Source of the DNA: Desulfobacterales bacterium
GTDB lineage: Bacteria; Desulfobacterota; Desulfobacteria; Desulfobacterales; JANQIE01
Length of the DNA: 40,251 bases
Assembly: GCA_028282295.1 (NCBI GenBank)
Contig: JANQIE010000164.1
Span: 1-40,251, forward strand
Direction: 5' to 3'
Shown here: in pieces, positions 25,546 through 33,035 of the stretch
How the letters are laid out: each line of letters opens with the position of its first letter
How positions within the stretch are numbered: the stretch's first letter is position 1
Translations under genes and position numbers: made by a program
Notes under the pieces: generated by a model
What the model saw: the letters and a program-made list of their open reading frames with translations, nothing else
Database searches by the model: none
Told to the model about the DNA's origin: nothing

Positions 25546-26694
25546 ATGGCATTTGTATCCTCAGGTTACGATCCCAATGAACCGATGAAGGACAGGATTT
25601 CCGACATCGGTCCGCGTAAATATGACGAGTTTTATCCACCGGTCATTGCCAAAAACAAGGGTAAATGGCTGTATCACGAAATCCTGGAACCGGGCGTGCT
25701 CGTGCACGTTGCCGAATCCGGCGATGAAGTTTACACCGTGCGCGTCGGCGGCGCCCGCTTGATGTCGGTCAGCATGGTCGAGGAAATCTGTCAGATTGCG
25801 GACAAGCATTGTGACGGGCATGTTCGCTGGACGACTCGCAACAACATCGAGTTCATGGTCGACAGCAAGGACAAGGTCGAGCCGTTGAAGCAAGATCTGA
25901 GCAGCCGCAAATTCGACGGCGGCAGCTTCAAGTTCCCCATCGGCGGCACCGGCAACAGCATCACCAACATCGTTCACACCCAAGGGTGGCTTCATTGCCA
26001 CACTCCGGCCACCGATGCTTCGGGTCCGGTTAAGGCAACCATGGACGTGCTTTTCGATGATTTCCAAACCATGCGCATGCCGGCCAAACTGCGCGTCTCT
26101 CTGGCCTGCTGCCTGAACATGTGCGGCGCGGTGCATTGCTCCGACATTGCGATTCTCGGCTATCACCGCAAACCGCCGATGATCGACCATGAATACCTGG
26201 ACAAAATGTGCGAAATCCCGTTGGCTATCGCCGCTTGTCCCACCGCCGCCATCAAACCGGCCAAGCATGAACTGCCCAGCGGTGAGAAAGTCAACACCGT
26301 TGCCATCAAAAACAGCCGCTGCATGTTCTGCGGTAACTGCTACACCATGTGTCCGTCGCTGCCCCTGGCCGATGACGTGGGTGATGGCATCGTTATTATG
26401 GCCGGCGGCAAGGTTTCCAACCGGATCACGGCGCCGAAATTTTCCAAGGTCGTCGTCGCCTTCCTGCCGAACAACGCGCCGCGTTGGCCGGAGACCACCG
26501 AAGTCATTAAAAAGATGGTGGAAACCTACGCTAAGAACGCCCGCAAATACGAACGCCTGGGCGAATGGGCCGAACGCATCGGCTGGGAACGCTTCTTTGA
26601 CGTATGCGAACTGGAATTCACGCATCATCTGATCGATGACTTCCGTGATCCGGCGTACTACACTTGGCGTCAGACCACCCAGTTCAAGTTCTAA
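25546..26694 (+). CDS. dsrB: Dissimilatory sulfite reductase subunit beta
   Basis: A 382-residue DsrB forming the alpha2beta2 enzyme with DsrA. Cluster/siroheme cysteines appear as Cys151 (GWLHCHTP), Cys188, Cys189 and Cys193 ([13 protein letters not shown]). A ferredoxin domain carries ACPTAAIKP and [16 protein letters not shown] (about 225-275). It lies 15 bp after dsrA with a GAGGGGG ribosome site, so the subunits are coordinately made. A strong hairpin follows its stop and precedes dsrD, which may set the subunit-to-DsrD ratio. Confidence 0.98.
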   Translation: MAFVSSGYDPNEPMKDRISDIGPRKYDEFYPPVIAKNKGKWLYHEILEPGVLVHVAESGDEVYTVRVGGARLMSVSMVEEICQIADKHCDGHVRWTTRNNIEFMVDSKDKVEPLKQDLSSRKFDGGSFKFPIGGTGNSITNIVHTQGWLHCHTPATDASGPVKATMDVLFDDFQTMRMPAKLRVSLACCLNMCGAVHCSDIAILGYHRKPPMIDHEYLDKMCEIPLAIAACPTAAIKPAKHELPSGEKVNTVAIKNSRCMFCGNCYTMCPSLPLADDVGDGIVIMAGGKVSNRITAPKFSKVVVAFLPNNAPRWPETTEVIKKMVETYAKNARKYERLGEWAERIGWERFFDVCELEFTHHLIDDFRDPAYYTWRQTTQFKF

Positions 26695-26716
26695 TATTTT
26701 ATCTGCGGATCAATAT

Positions 26717-26747
26717 GCAGGGGGCGTCGCCCCCTGCAATTCTTTTT
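26717..26747 (+). terminator. Stem-loop with T-run between dsrB and dsrD
   Basis: A perfect 9-bp stem GCAGGGGGC / GCCCCCTGC with a GTC loop (26717-26737), then AATTCTTTTTG. This is a typical intrinsic terminator shape placed 22 bp after dsrB and 30 bp before dsrD. It probably attenuates rather than fully blocks transcription into dsrD, or protects the dsrAB mRNA end. Confidence 0.75.
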
Positions 26748-26777
26748 GTGCGCAGTAAATGAAAGGGGAATCCACAA

Positions 26778-27023
26778 ATGGCATTGGATTACGAAGAATC
26801 AAAAGAAAAAATCGTTGCAGCCCTGCAAAAAAAACAAAAGACCAAATCCAAGTTCTACTACAATGACTTGACCAAAATTTTGGGTTGCAAACCCCGTGAG
26901 GGTAAAAAAATCGTCAACCAACTGGTACAAGAAGGCGTTCTGGAATACTGGTCCAGTGGCAGCACGTCGATGTACGGTCTGCCGGGTACCGGTAAGCAAG
27001 CCGGTGCCGAAGGCGAAGACTAA
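26778..27023 (+). CDS. dsrD: DsrD, activator of dissimilatory sulfite reductase
   Basis: An 81-residue winged-helix protein found almost only in sulfate/sulfite reducers. The sequence (YYNDLTKILGCKPREGKKIVNQLVQEGVLEYWSSGSTSMYGL) covers the whole winged helix, with a short C-terminal acidic tail. DsrD has been described as an allosteric activator of DsrAB rather than a DNA-binding regulator. GAAAGGGGAA precedes the ATG. It lies downstream of the dsrB hairpin and 21 bp ahead of cbiA. Confidence 0.96.
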   Translation: MALDYEESKEKIVAALQKKQKTKSKFYYNDLTKILGCKPREGKKIVNQLVQEGVLEYWSSGSTSMYGLPGTGKQAGAEGED

Positions 27024-27044
27024 ATAAAATTTTTTTTATAGCCT

Positions 27045-28490
27045 TTGGAGCAATTTACAAAACACACGGAGAAACAGCCGATCTCCGGCCTTGTCATTAC
27101 CGCCCTGCGAGGTGGCGCGGGCAAGACCATCATTTCCGTGGGCCTCATCGCTGCATTAAAAGGTTTGGGCAATGCAATTGCCCCGTTTAAAAAAGGTCCG
27201 GATTACATTGATGCGGGCTGGCTAGCCCTTGCGGCCGGCCGGCCTTGCTACAATCTGGACACCTTTCTGATCCCGCCCCCGCTGATTACGCATTCATACC
27301 TGACCCACAGCCAAAATACGGATTATGCCGTTGTTGAGGGTAACCGGGGTTTATATGACGGCATTGATCTGGACGGCACCACAAGCACCGCCGAACTGGC
27401 CAAGCTGTTGAATCTGCCCGTGATCCTGTGCATCGACAGCACGAAAACCACACGTACAACCGCCGCTACCGTTTTAGGGTGCATGCACTTTGACGAGGCG
27501 GTACGGATTGAGGGGGTTGTTTTAAATCGCGTGGCCGGCCCACGCCATGAATCGGTTGCCCGTCGCAATATCGAACACTACTGCGGCATACCGGTCCTTG
27601 GCGCCATTCCCAAACTCGGCCGCCAAAGCTTCCCCGAACGGCACATGGGGCTAGTGCCGACACCGGAGCACGGTTGGGCCCAAACTTCCATCGAAGCGGC
27701 CTCTGAAATGGCCGCGAAGTATCTCGACCTGAAAGCCCTTTTGGCAATCGCGGATAAAAAAACGACACCACCGATCGATGCGGACGCACACCAAACAGTT
27801 GCCGCTTCCCACGCCAACGACGAACCGGCGCCACCGGTCCGCATCGGGGTTCTGCGTGATTCGGCCTTTCAGTTTTACTACCCCGAGAATATCGCCGCCC
27901 TCGAAAAAGCCGGTGCTCAAATCGTCTGGCTGAGCCCGTTCACCGATGCGGCGCTGCCGCCCGTGGACGGCCTGTACATCGGAGGCGGGTTCCCGGAAAC
28001 CCATGCTGAGAAATTGGCTGAACAAAAACACTTTCGCCGGGATATTAAAACCGCCGTCGAAGCCGGAATGCCCATTTACGCGGAGTGCGGCGGTTTGATG
28101 TACCTGGGTGAAGCCCTGGTACTGGAAGGACAATCGCACCCCATGGCCGGTGTTCTGCCGATCGTATTCGGTTTTGCCAAAAGACCCCAGGGGCACGGAT
28201 ACACCGTCATTGAAATCGACGGCGATAACCCCTATTACGACCAAGGTGACGAAATTCGCGGGCACGAGTTTCACTATTCGCAGGTATTGAAGTGTGACGC
28301 CGGCCCCGAAGATCTGGTTTTTAAAATGAAGCGGGGCGAGGGGATCGTCAATAAACGCGACGGTCTTTGCTATAAAAATGTCCTGGCCACCTACAGCCAC
28401 ATCCACGCCCTTGGAACCCCCCAGTGGGCTACCGCCCTGGTGCGCAAAGCCGTTGAGTACAAGGACACGGCCGCTGCTCAGCAACGCTAG
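27045..28490 (+). CDS. cbiA: Cobyrinate a,c-diamide synthase homologue (dsrN-type)
   Basis: A 481-residue two-domain amidotransferase. The N-terminal P-loop (LRGGAGKTIISVGLIAALKGLG, about 21-42, in two adjoining parts) binds ATP; the C-terminal class I glutamine amidotransferase-like domain has its Cys348 in YAECGGLMYLGEAL and IGGGFPETHAEKLA before it. In sulfate reducers this gene follows dsrD and is thought to amidate siroheme for DsrAB. The only canonical start available is TTG at 27045, because a TAG lies at 27039 in frame; there is no clear ribosome site. It ends head-to-head against the MFS gene at 28491 with no spacer. Confidence 0.92.
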   Translation: MEQFTKHTEKQPISGLVITALRGGAGKTIISVGLIAALKGLGNAIAPFKKGPDYIDAGWLALAAGRPCYNLDTFLIPPPLITHSYLTHSQNTDYAVVEGNRGLYDGIDLDGTTSTAELAKLLNLPVILCIDSTKTTRTTAATVLGCMHFDEAVRIEGVVLNRVAGPRHESVARRNIEHYCGIPVLGAIPKLGRQSFPERHMGLVPTPEHGWAQTSIEAASEMAAKYLDLKALLAIADKKTTPPIDADAHQTVAASHANDEPAPPVRIGVLRDSAFQFYYPENIAALEKAGAQIVWLSPFTDAALPPVDGLYIGGGFPETHAEKLAEQKHFRRDIKTAVEAGMPIYAECGGLMYLGEALVLEGQSHPMAGVLPIVFGFAKRPQGHGYTVIEIDGDNPYYDQGDEIRGHEFHYSQVLKCDAGPEDLVFKMKRGEGIVNKRDGLCYKNVLATYSHIHALGTPQWATALVRKAVEYKDTAAAQQR

Positions 28491-29741
28491 TCACGATTTT
28501 TCGCCTTCCTTGGGGGCGGCCGGTTTCAACGCCAATATCAATCCAAATCCGACCGTACTTATTGCCGTGACGAGCCAAAACGGAGCGCTGTAACTGCCGT
28601 AGCTATCAAATAGCCAGCCCGCCAAAAACGGCCCGATGGCACCGCCGGTTGTTCCGAAACAGACCACGAGACCAAACAAGGCCCCGTGGAACCCGATACC
28701 GAATTGCTCGGCCACAATCGGTGAAATCGCGGTAAAAAAGCCGCCATGGGCAATGCCGTAGACACATGCAAACATCATCAGCATCCACAACGTGTCGGCA
28801 ATTTGCAACCACAACAGTCCGGCGAGCAGCAACACAAAGCAGATTATCATGACGCGCTTGCTGCCGATATAATCGATCGCAATACCGGTGACAAACCGTC
28901 CCAGCATGCTGATGCCGCCGATGGCCGAGAGCACGCCCGCGGCCGGAGCCGCGGCGATTCCGATATCGCGGGCATGCGGCACGATGTGCACCATTACCGT
29001 CATCAGGCAAAAGACCAGGGTGAAATTGACGCAGCAGATGATCCACAGCGCCGCCGTGTGGGTCGCATGTTCGAAAGTGACACTGTTTGCCGACGCGAAC
29101 CGGGGCGGTGCTTTGTGCGGATTGGGCCGATCCCACCACCGTTCGCGCTCTCCCGGATCGCGCCGAAGTAGTTGCGCCATTGTAACGAGGATCAACATGG
29201 CGGCTGTACCGATGATCAGGTAGGCGGTACGCCAGCCATAGGCGGCGATCAGAAAACTGGCCAGAAGGGGCAGTGTGAGTTGACCGGCCCCGGTCCCCAC
29301 TTTGACAATGCCGGTCATCATGCCGCGTTTACGCGTATACCAGCGGGCAATGGTTGACAGGGCGATCACATCCACCGAACTCAAGCCGATTCCAAAAACA
29401 ATGCCGTAAAGTAGATAAAGCTGCCAAATAGCCGTCAAGCGGGACATGAGCAAGTAGCCGGTCCCCAGAAAGACCGCCGTTACCACCATGATTTTGCGCG
29501 GCCCGAACCGGTCGTTCAATCTTCCAACCCAAATGCCGCAAACGCCCATGATAAAAAAGGCCACCGACGATGCGCCGGAAAGAACAGCGCGCGACCACCC
29601 GAACTCGGCCATCAGGGGATTGAAAAAAACGCCGTAGGCGATATAAACACCAATCCCGATGGCCTGGATACTGAAGCAGACCGAAGCAATGACTTGACCG
29701 TAGTGAAATTTGAAGAAAGAAAAATTACGCATACGTTTCAT
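28491..29741 (-). CDS. MFS transporter (monocarboxylate/OFA-like)
   Basis: A 416-residue membrane protein with about 12 hydrophobic helices split by a charged loop (about 205-225, RRDPGERERWWDRPNPHK). The MFS loop 2-3 motif is GRLNDRFGPRKIM (about 73-85), and a related one, GIAIDYIGSKRVM, follows in the second half. The N-terminal pattern (SIQAIGIGVYIAYGVFFNPL, then EFGWSRAVLSGASS) is typical of the monocarboxylate/oxalate-formate (OFA-type) group, so an organic acid is a likely substrate. The exact substrate is not readable. Its stop abuts the cbiA stop. A second ATG at 29732 is possible. Confidence 0.88.
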   Translation of the reverse strand: MKRMRNFSFFKFHYGQVIASVCFSIQAIGIGVYIAYGVFFNPLMAEFGWSRAVLSGASSVAFFIMGVCGIWVGRLNDRFGPRKIMVVTAVFLGTGYLLMSRLTAIWQLYLLYGIVFGIGLSSVDVIALSTIARWYTRKRGMMTGIVKVGTGAGQLTLPLLASFLIAAYGWRTAYLIIGTAAMLILVTMAQLLRRDPGERERWWDRPNPHKAPPRFASANSVTFEHATHTAALWIICCVNFTLVFCLMTVMVHIVPHARDIGIAAAPAAGVLSAIGGISMLGRFVTGIAIDYIGSKRVMIICFVLLLAGLLWLQIADTLWMLMMFACVYGIAHGGFFTAISPIVAEQFGIGFHGALFGLVVCFGTTGGAIGPFLAGWLFDSYGSYSAPFWLVTAISTVGFGLILALKPAAPKEGEKS

Positions 29742-29764
29742 TTAGAGTTTAAAAGCCAATGCTA

Positions 29765-29888
29765 TTAACTTAAGACTGTAGGAGCGGCGTCTCGCCGCGA
29801 TTGGCGTAAGTTATGACCATTTTTAATCGCGGCGGGACGCCGCTCCTACAATCGCGTTGATCGTATGAATGTGAATGGCTTAAGTTAA
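29765..29888. repeat. Nested inverted repeat with GGAGCGGCG arms
   Basis: Outer arms TTAACTTAAG (29765-29774) and CTTAAGTTAA (29879-29888) enclose inner arms TGTAGGAGCGGCGTC (from 29777) and GACGCCGCTCCTACA (to 29850). Between them lies about 22 bp. The inner arms share GGAGCGGCG with the hairpin at 20330. It fills the gap between the MFS and cytochrome genes. Confidence 0.75.
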
Positions 29889-29903
29889 TGATATTGGTTT
29901 AAA

Positions 29904-29946
29904 AACAAAAAAAGGCGATGCCCGCTGCAAGTCGCGGCGCATCGCC
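29904..29946 (-). terminator. Intrinsic terminator of the cytochrome c3 gene
   Basis: Read on the minus strand: stem GGCGATGCGC / GGGCATCGCC with a loop, followed immediately by seven Ts. It starts about 30 bp after the cytochrome stop codon. Confidence 0.75.
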
Positions 29947-29976
29947 ATCACTGGGAGTTCTTTTTTAACTGAATGA

Positions 29977-30438
29977 CTATTGCTTTTTCTTGGACGGATG
30001 ACAAGCTTTACAAGTCGTCGGGGCGGCCTTGGGATCACTCTTTTTCAGTCCCTGTTTTTTGTTCCAGTCACGGTGACACGCTTTGCAGTTTTCGTGCAGG
30101 GCGGATTTGTGGAAGCGTTTGATTCTTTCTGCCTTTTTGATTTTTTTGGGAATCTTGCCAACTTCTTTATGGCAAGCGCTGCATTTTTGCACGTCATCTC
30201 CCATTTTCAGGTCGAGCGGTTTGCCGTTGTTATCATGATGGCACTCACCGCATTTGGCGCCATAGTCATTGGCATGTTTCTTATGCGAAAATTTGACGAT
30301 GCCCTTTTTGTGCTTCGGATAAATCGGATCGTTCAGCTCGATAATATCCGCAACTTGCGTACCGGCGTAAAGGCCGGCAGCACAAAAAAATGAAACGATT
30401 CCCAACGCCACAACAATAAAAAAACCTTTCTTACTCAT
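29977..30438 (-). CDS. Periplasmic tetraheme cytochrome c3
   Basis: A 153-residue class III cytochrome with an N-terminal signal peptide (MSKKGFFIVVALGIVSFF..., cleavage likely near LYAG). Four CXXCH heme sites are present: CGECH, CSACH, CKACH and CKACH, plus the extra histidines (FSHKKHAND, RFHKSALH) that serve as sixth ligands. It is Lys-rich, as for type I cytochrome c3, which carries electrons from periplasmic hydrogenase or formate dehydrogenase towards membrane complexes. GAGGAGG precedes the ATG. It has its own predicted promoter and terminator, so it is probably monocistronic. Confidence 0.94.
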   Translation of the reverse strand: MSKKGFFIVVALGIVSFFCAAGLYAGTQVADIIELNDPIYPKHKKGIVKFSHKKHANDYGAKCGECHHDNNGKPLDLKMGDDVQKCSACHKEVGKIPKKIKKAERIKRFHKSALHENCKACHRDWNKKQGLKKSDPKAAPTTCKACHPSKKKQ

Positions 30439-30515
30439 AAAACTCTCTATCCTCCTCTTCGTATATTATTTTCATGGGGTTTGACCCAGTTTTCAGGCTG
30501 CGGTTCAAGGCACCA

Positions 30516-30544
30516 TTCATACCAAGGCCGCCCCGGCCTGTCAA
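30516..30544 (-). promoter_or_regulatory. Predicted promoter of cytochrome c3 with palindromic spacer
   Basis: On the minus strand TTGACA (30544-30539), a 17-bp spacer and TATGAA (30521-30516), about 78 bp before the start codon. The spacer begins with the palindrome AGGCCG-GGG-CGGCCT (overlapping the -35 end), a possible operator site. Confidence 0.5.
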
Positions 30545-30606
30545 TTGGAAAGCCGGCCAAGCCCATTAGACGCCTGTGTTTACAAACGGTTTACGCAGCT
30601 AACGGT

Positions 30607-31356
30607 CTACTCGGTTCCCTCGGCTTCCTCGACCTTTTTTCTGCCAAAGAGACGGGCGCCCAAAATACTGATTTCATATAAAACCATCAGGGGCAGCGCC
30701 ATCATGATTTGGGTCACCACGTCCGGCGGGGTGATAATCGCCGCGCCCGCGAAAAATATGACAATCGCATATTTTCGGTTTTTCTTTAAAAAATCGACGG
30801 TCACCAACCCCAATCGCGCCATGGCGGTGATCATCAGTGGCAACTCGAAAACGATTCCGAACGCCAGCAGCAATTTGGAGGCAAAGGTCAGGTATTCCTT
30901 CATTGACGGCAAGGGACGAACAATTTCATTGGAGAAACTCAGGAAAAACTGAAATCCGAACGGAAACACGACAAAATAACCGAACAGCGCGCCACCGACG
31001 AAAAAAAGCGTGGATAGAAATATAATGGGCAGCAGTATCCGGCGTTCATTTTTATAGAGGCCCGGCGCCACAAACATCCAGAATTGATAGAGAATTACCG
31101 GGGCGGCCAAAATCAGACCCCCGATCAGGGCCGATTTCAGGTAGGTGAAAAAAGCTTCGGGCAGGCCGGTGTAGACAAACTTCTCGCCGCTCTCCATGGC
31201 TTCGACCAGAGGGCGCGATAAAATAAGAAATAATTTCTGCTTGAACGCGTAACAGATAACAAAGCCGACGCCCGCAGCGACAAAACAATTGATCATCCGT
31301 TTGCGCAGTTCTTCCAGATGCGCCGTAAAAGGAACCTTATCTTCTTCTTCATGCAT
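30607..31356 (-). CDS. tatC: Sec-independent protein translocase TatC
   Basis: A 249-residue integral membrane protein with six hydrophobic segments, the receptor core of twin-arginine export of folded proteins. The family start EEEDKVPFTAHLEELRKRM is followed by the FLKKNRKYAI and FAGAAIITPPDVVTQ segments. I use the ATG at 31356, with AAAGGA upstream, overlapping the tatB stop by 8 bp; the frame is open further upstream, and ATG 31380 is an alternative, but that extra region is tatB read in another frame. Pairing with tatB and expected length (about 240-260) support the call. Confidence 0.94.
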   Translation of the reverse strand: MHEEEDKVPFTAHLEELRKRMINCFVAAGVGFVICYAFKQKLFLILSRPLVEAMESGEKFVYTGLPEAFFTYLKSALIGGLILAAPVILYQFWMFVAPGLYKNERRILLPIIFLSTLFFVGGALFGYFVVFPFGFQFFLSFSNEIVRPLPSMKEYLTFASKLLLAFGIVFELPLMITAMARLGLVTVDFLKKNRKYAIVIFFAGAAIITPPDVVTQIMMALPLMVLYEISILGARLFGRKKVEEAEGTE

Positions 31357-31738
31357 CAGGCGCAGGTCCTTTGCCGTCATCCGAAGCTGTGGATTTGGGG
31401 CTGTCTTCAGAGGCGGCGGGCTCATCAAAGGCCGACTCGTCGTTTTCAAGCGGATCGGATTCGGACAGGTTTGCGGCATCATCAGCATCGCCTGTGTCGC
31501 TATCCTTGGCGGAATCAGTCTCCGGTTTTCCCGGCTGCCCCAAGCCCTCAAAGGCTTCTTTCACATTCCGGGTTTCCGATTCCAGCTCGATCGACTCCTT
31601 GAGGTCGTTGGTGGCCTTTTTAAATTCACCCAGGGCCCGGCCCAACGATTTGGCCAACTCGGGCAGTTTTTTCGGCCCGATGACGATCAAAGCGACCGCG
31701 AGGATTATCAACAATTCGGGCATTCCGATGCCGAACAT
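31349..31738 (-). CDS. tatB: Sec-independent protein translocase TatB (TatA/B)
   Basis: A 129-residue protein with one N-terminal helix (MPELLIILAVALIVIGPKKLP), the amphipathic helix LGRALGEFKKATNDLKESI, and a long acidic low-complexity tail. The FGIGMPE start and the Glu before the helix mark TatB over TatA; the assignment between the two is not certain. It is followed by overlapping tatC. AAGGAG sits nine bases before the ATG. A strong sigma70-like promoter lies 47 bp upstream. Confidence 0.92.
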   Translation of the reverse strand: MFGIGMPELLIILAVALIVIGPKKLPELAKSLGRALGEFKKATNDLKESIELESETRNVKEAFEGLGQPGKPETDSAKDSDTGDADDAANLSESDPLENDESAFDEPAASEDSPKSTASDDGKGPAPDA

Positions 31739-31784
31739 ATCAAGGCACTCCTTATGGCACGTAATTATTCACAGGTAACCGCTA

Positions 31785-31813
31785 TATTTACGAATTATGG
31801 GATTTGCTGTCAA
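31785..31813 (-). promoter_or_regulatory. Predicted sigma70 promoter for tatBC
   Basis: On the minus strand TTGACA (31813-31808), a 17-bp spacer and TAAATA (31790-31785), 47 bp before the tatB ATG and 26 bp after the mltA stop. Near-consensus. Confidence 0.65.
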
Positions 31814-31838
31814 GGTGTAGTTGGCGGGCGAATAATGC

Positions 31839-33035
31839 CTAAGAATCCGGTTTGAGTATTAAAAAATACATTTTGCCGGTGTGTTGCATGTGGCCGGCGG
31901 CAATTTCCGCGTAGGGTCCGTTGCCCCAGAAAAGATCGGCCCGGCCGGGGCCGCGGATGGCGCCGCCGGTATCCTGGTTTACGACAAAACGGGTGAAGGG
32001 TACCCATTTTTCGATCCTGCCGTTGCCGTCGACCACCGGTTTCTCGGTTTCGATAAAAGCCGGGGCGGCAGGTGGAAACAGGCGGCGATCGGTGGCCAGC
32101 GAGCGACCCGGCGTCAATTTGACGTTCAAAAAGCCGATGGGGCCGTCTTCTTCGAGTTTAAAAAAAACATAACTCGGATTATAGCTGAACACCGCATCAA
32201 TCTCCTGCGGGTGTGCCGCCAAATAAGCGCGGATGCGTTGCATGGACATCTGGGCGCGTGGGATTTTGCCGGTATCGATCAGCAGTTTACCGATACTGCG
32301 GTAGGGCTGTCCGTTGGACCCGTGGTAGTGCACATTCAGCGCGGCGCCGTTGTTCAGGTAGATTTTACCGCTGCCCTGGATCTGCAAAAAAAACAGATCG
32401 ACGGGATCGTCCACATAGGCCAGCACCGCCGCCCGGTCTTTGAGCTGATCCTGCTCAAGGAGAGTCCGGCGCTCCGGATAAGGGATCACCGTCCCCTCGG
32501 CAAGCCGGCCGATGCGTTTGCCGGGTGTGATATCGGGCAGAAAAAGGTTCATGTTGATGGTGACCAGATCACGCGGCCGGGCATAGACCGCATGCGGATA
32601 CGCCGGGCCGGGGGACAGACTGCCGTTTAAAAAAGGCTCGTAGTAGCCGGTGAACAGGACTTTTCGATCGGAAGCACCGCCGGCCGAACGATAAACCTGA
32701 TAGTTCTGCCGGATAAACGCCGTCAAACGGTCGGCGTTGGGACGGGATTTTAAAAAAGTGTCCAATGTTTCCAGCGAGCGGATCAAATGGCCGGTGGGGT
32801 ATCTGTCTTCACCGAATTTGAACAGGCGGGTGGCCGGTTGTTTGCGAAGGTATTCCAGGCTGTAGGCGATGGCGTGTTCCAGGCCGTCGTAATGCATGTC
32901 GTCGCTAAATTGCGGATAGGCAAACGGTCTTAATTTGACCAGAGGGCCCGGTGTGCCGCACCCCACGATCCACGCCGACCATGCGATCAGACCGGCGAAC
33001 AAGACTGCCCGCATAGTTGAAGAAATGCTTCTCAT
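31839..33035 (-). CDS. mltA: Membrane-bound lytic murein transglycosylase A
   Basis: A 398-residue outer-membrane lipoprotein that cleaves peptidoglycan glycan strands non-hydrolytically. A signal peptide ends at a lipobox near WIVGC. The MltA barrel (VLFTGYYEPFLNGSLS, DPVDLFFLQIQGSGKIYL) and the C-terminal 3D domain (FVVNQDTGGAIRGPGRADLFWGNG, with the conserved Asp residues) are intact. I start at the ATG 33035, which has AAGGGGAGAC upstream; an upstream TTG (33050) lies in rmuC. The start overlaps the rmuC stop by 4 bp (ATGA), so the genes are coupled. Confidence 0.94.
   Translation of the reverse strand: MRSISSTMRAVLFAGLIAWSAWIVGCGTPGPLVKLRPFAYPQFSDDMHYDGLEHAIAYSLEYLRKQPATRLFKFGEDRYPTGHLIRSLETLDTFLKSRPNADRLTAFIRQNYQVYRSAGGASDRKVLFTGYYEPFLNGSLSPGPAYPHAVYARPRDLVTINMNLFLPDITPGKRIGRLAEGTVIPYPERRTLLEQDQLKDRAAVLAYVDDPVDLFFLQIQGSGKIYLNNGAALNVHYHGSNGQPYRSIGKLLIDTGKIPRAQMSMQRIRAYLAAHPQEIDAVFSYNPSYVFFKLEEDGPIGFLNVKLTPGRSLATDRRLFPPAAPAFIETEKPVVDGNGRIEKWVPFTRFVVNQDTGGAIRGPGRADLFWGNGPYAEIAAGHMQHTGKMYFLILKPDS

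Noticed and set aside
25561-26628. 355-codon minus-strand open frame
   Set aside because: Entirely antisense to dsrB, low-complexity composition and no motif.
27024-27044. Cobalamin riboswitch ahead of cbiA
   Set aside because: Only 21 bp separate dsrD from the start codon, far too short.
31381-31551. 57-codon N-terminal extension of tatC
   Set aside because: It is tatB read in another frame; TatC proteins start near EEEDKVPF, and a better start lies at 31356.
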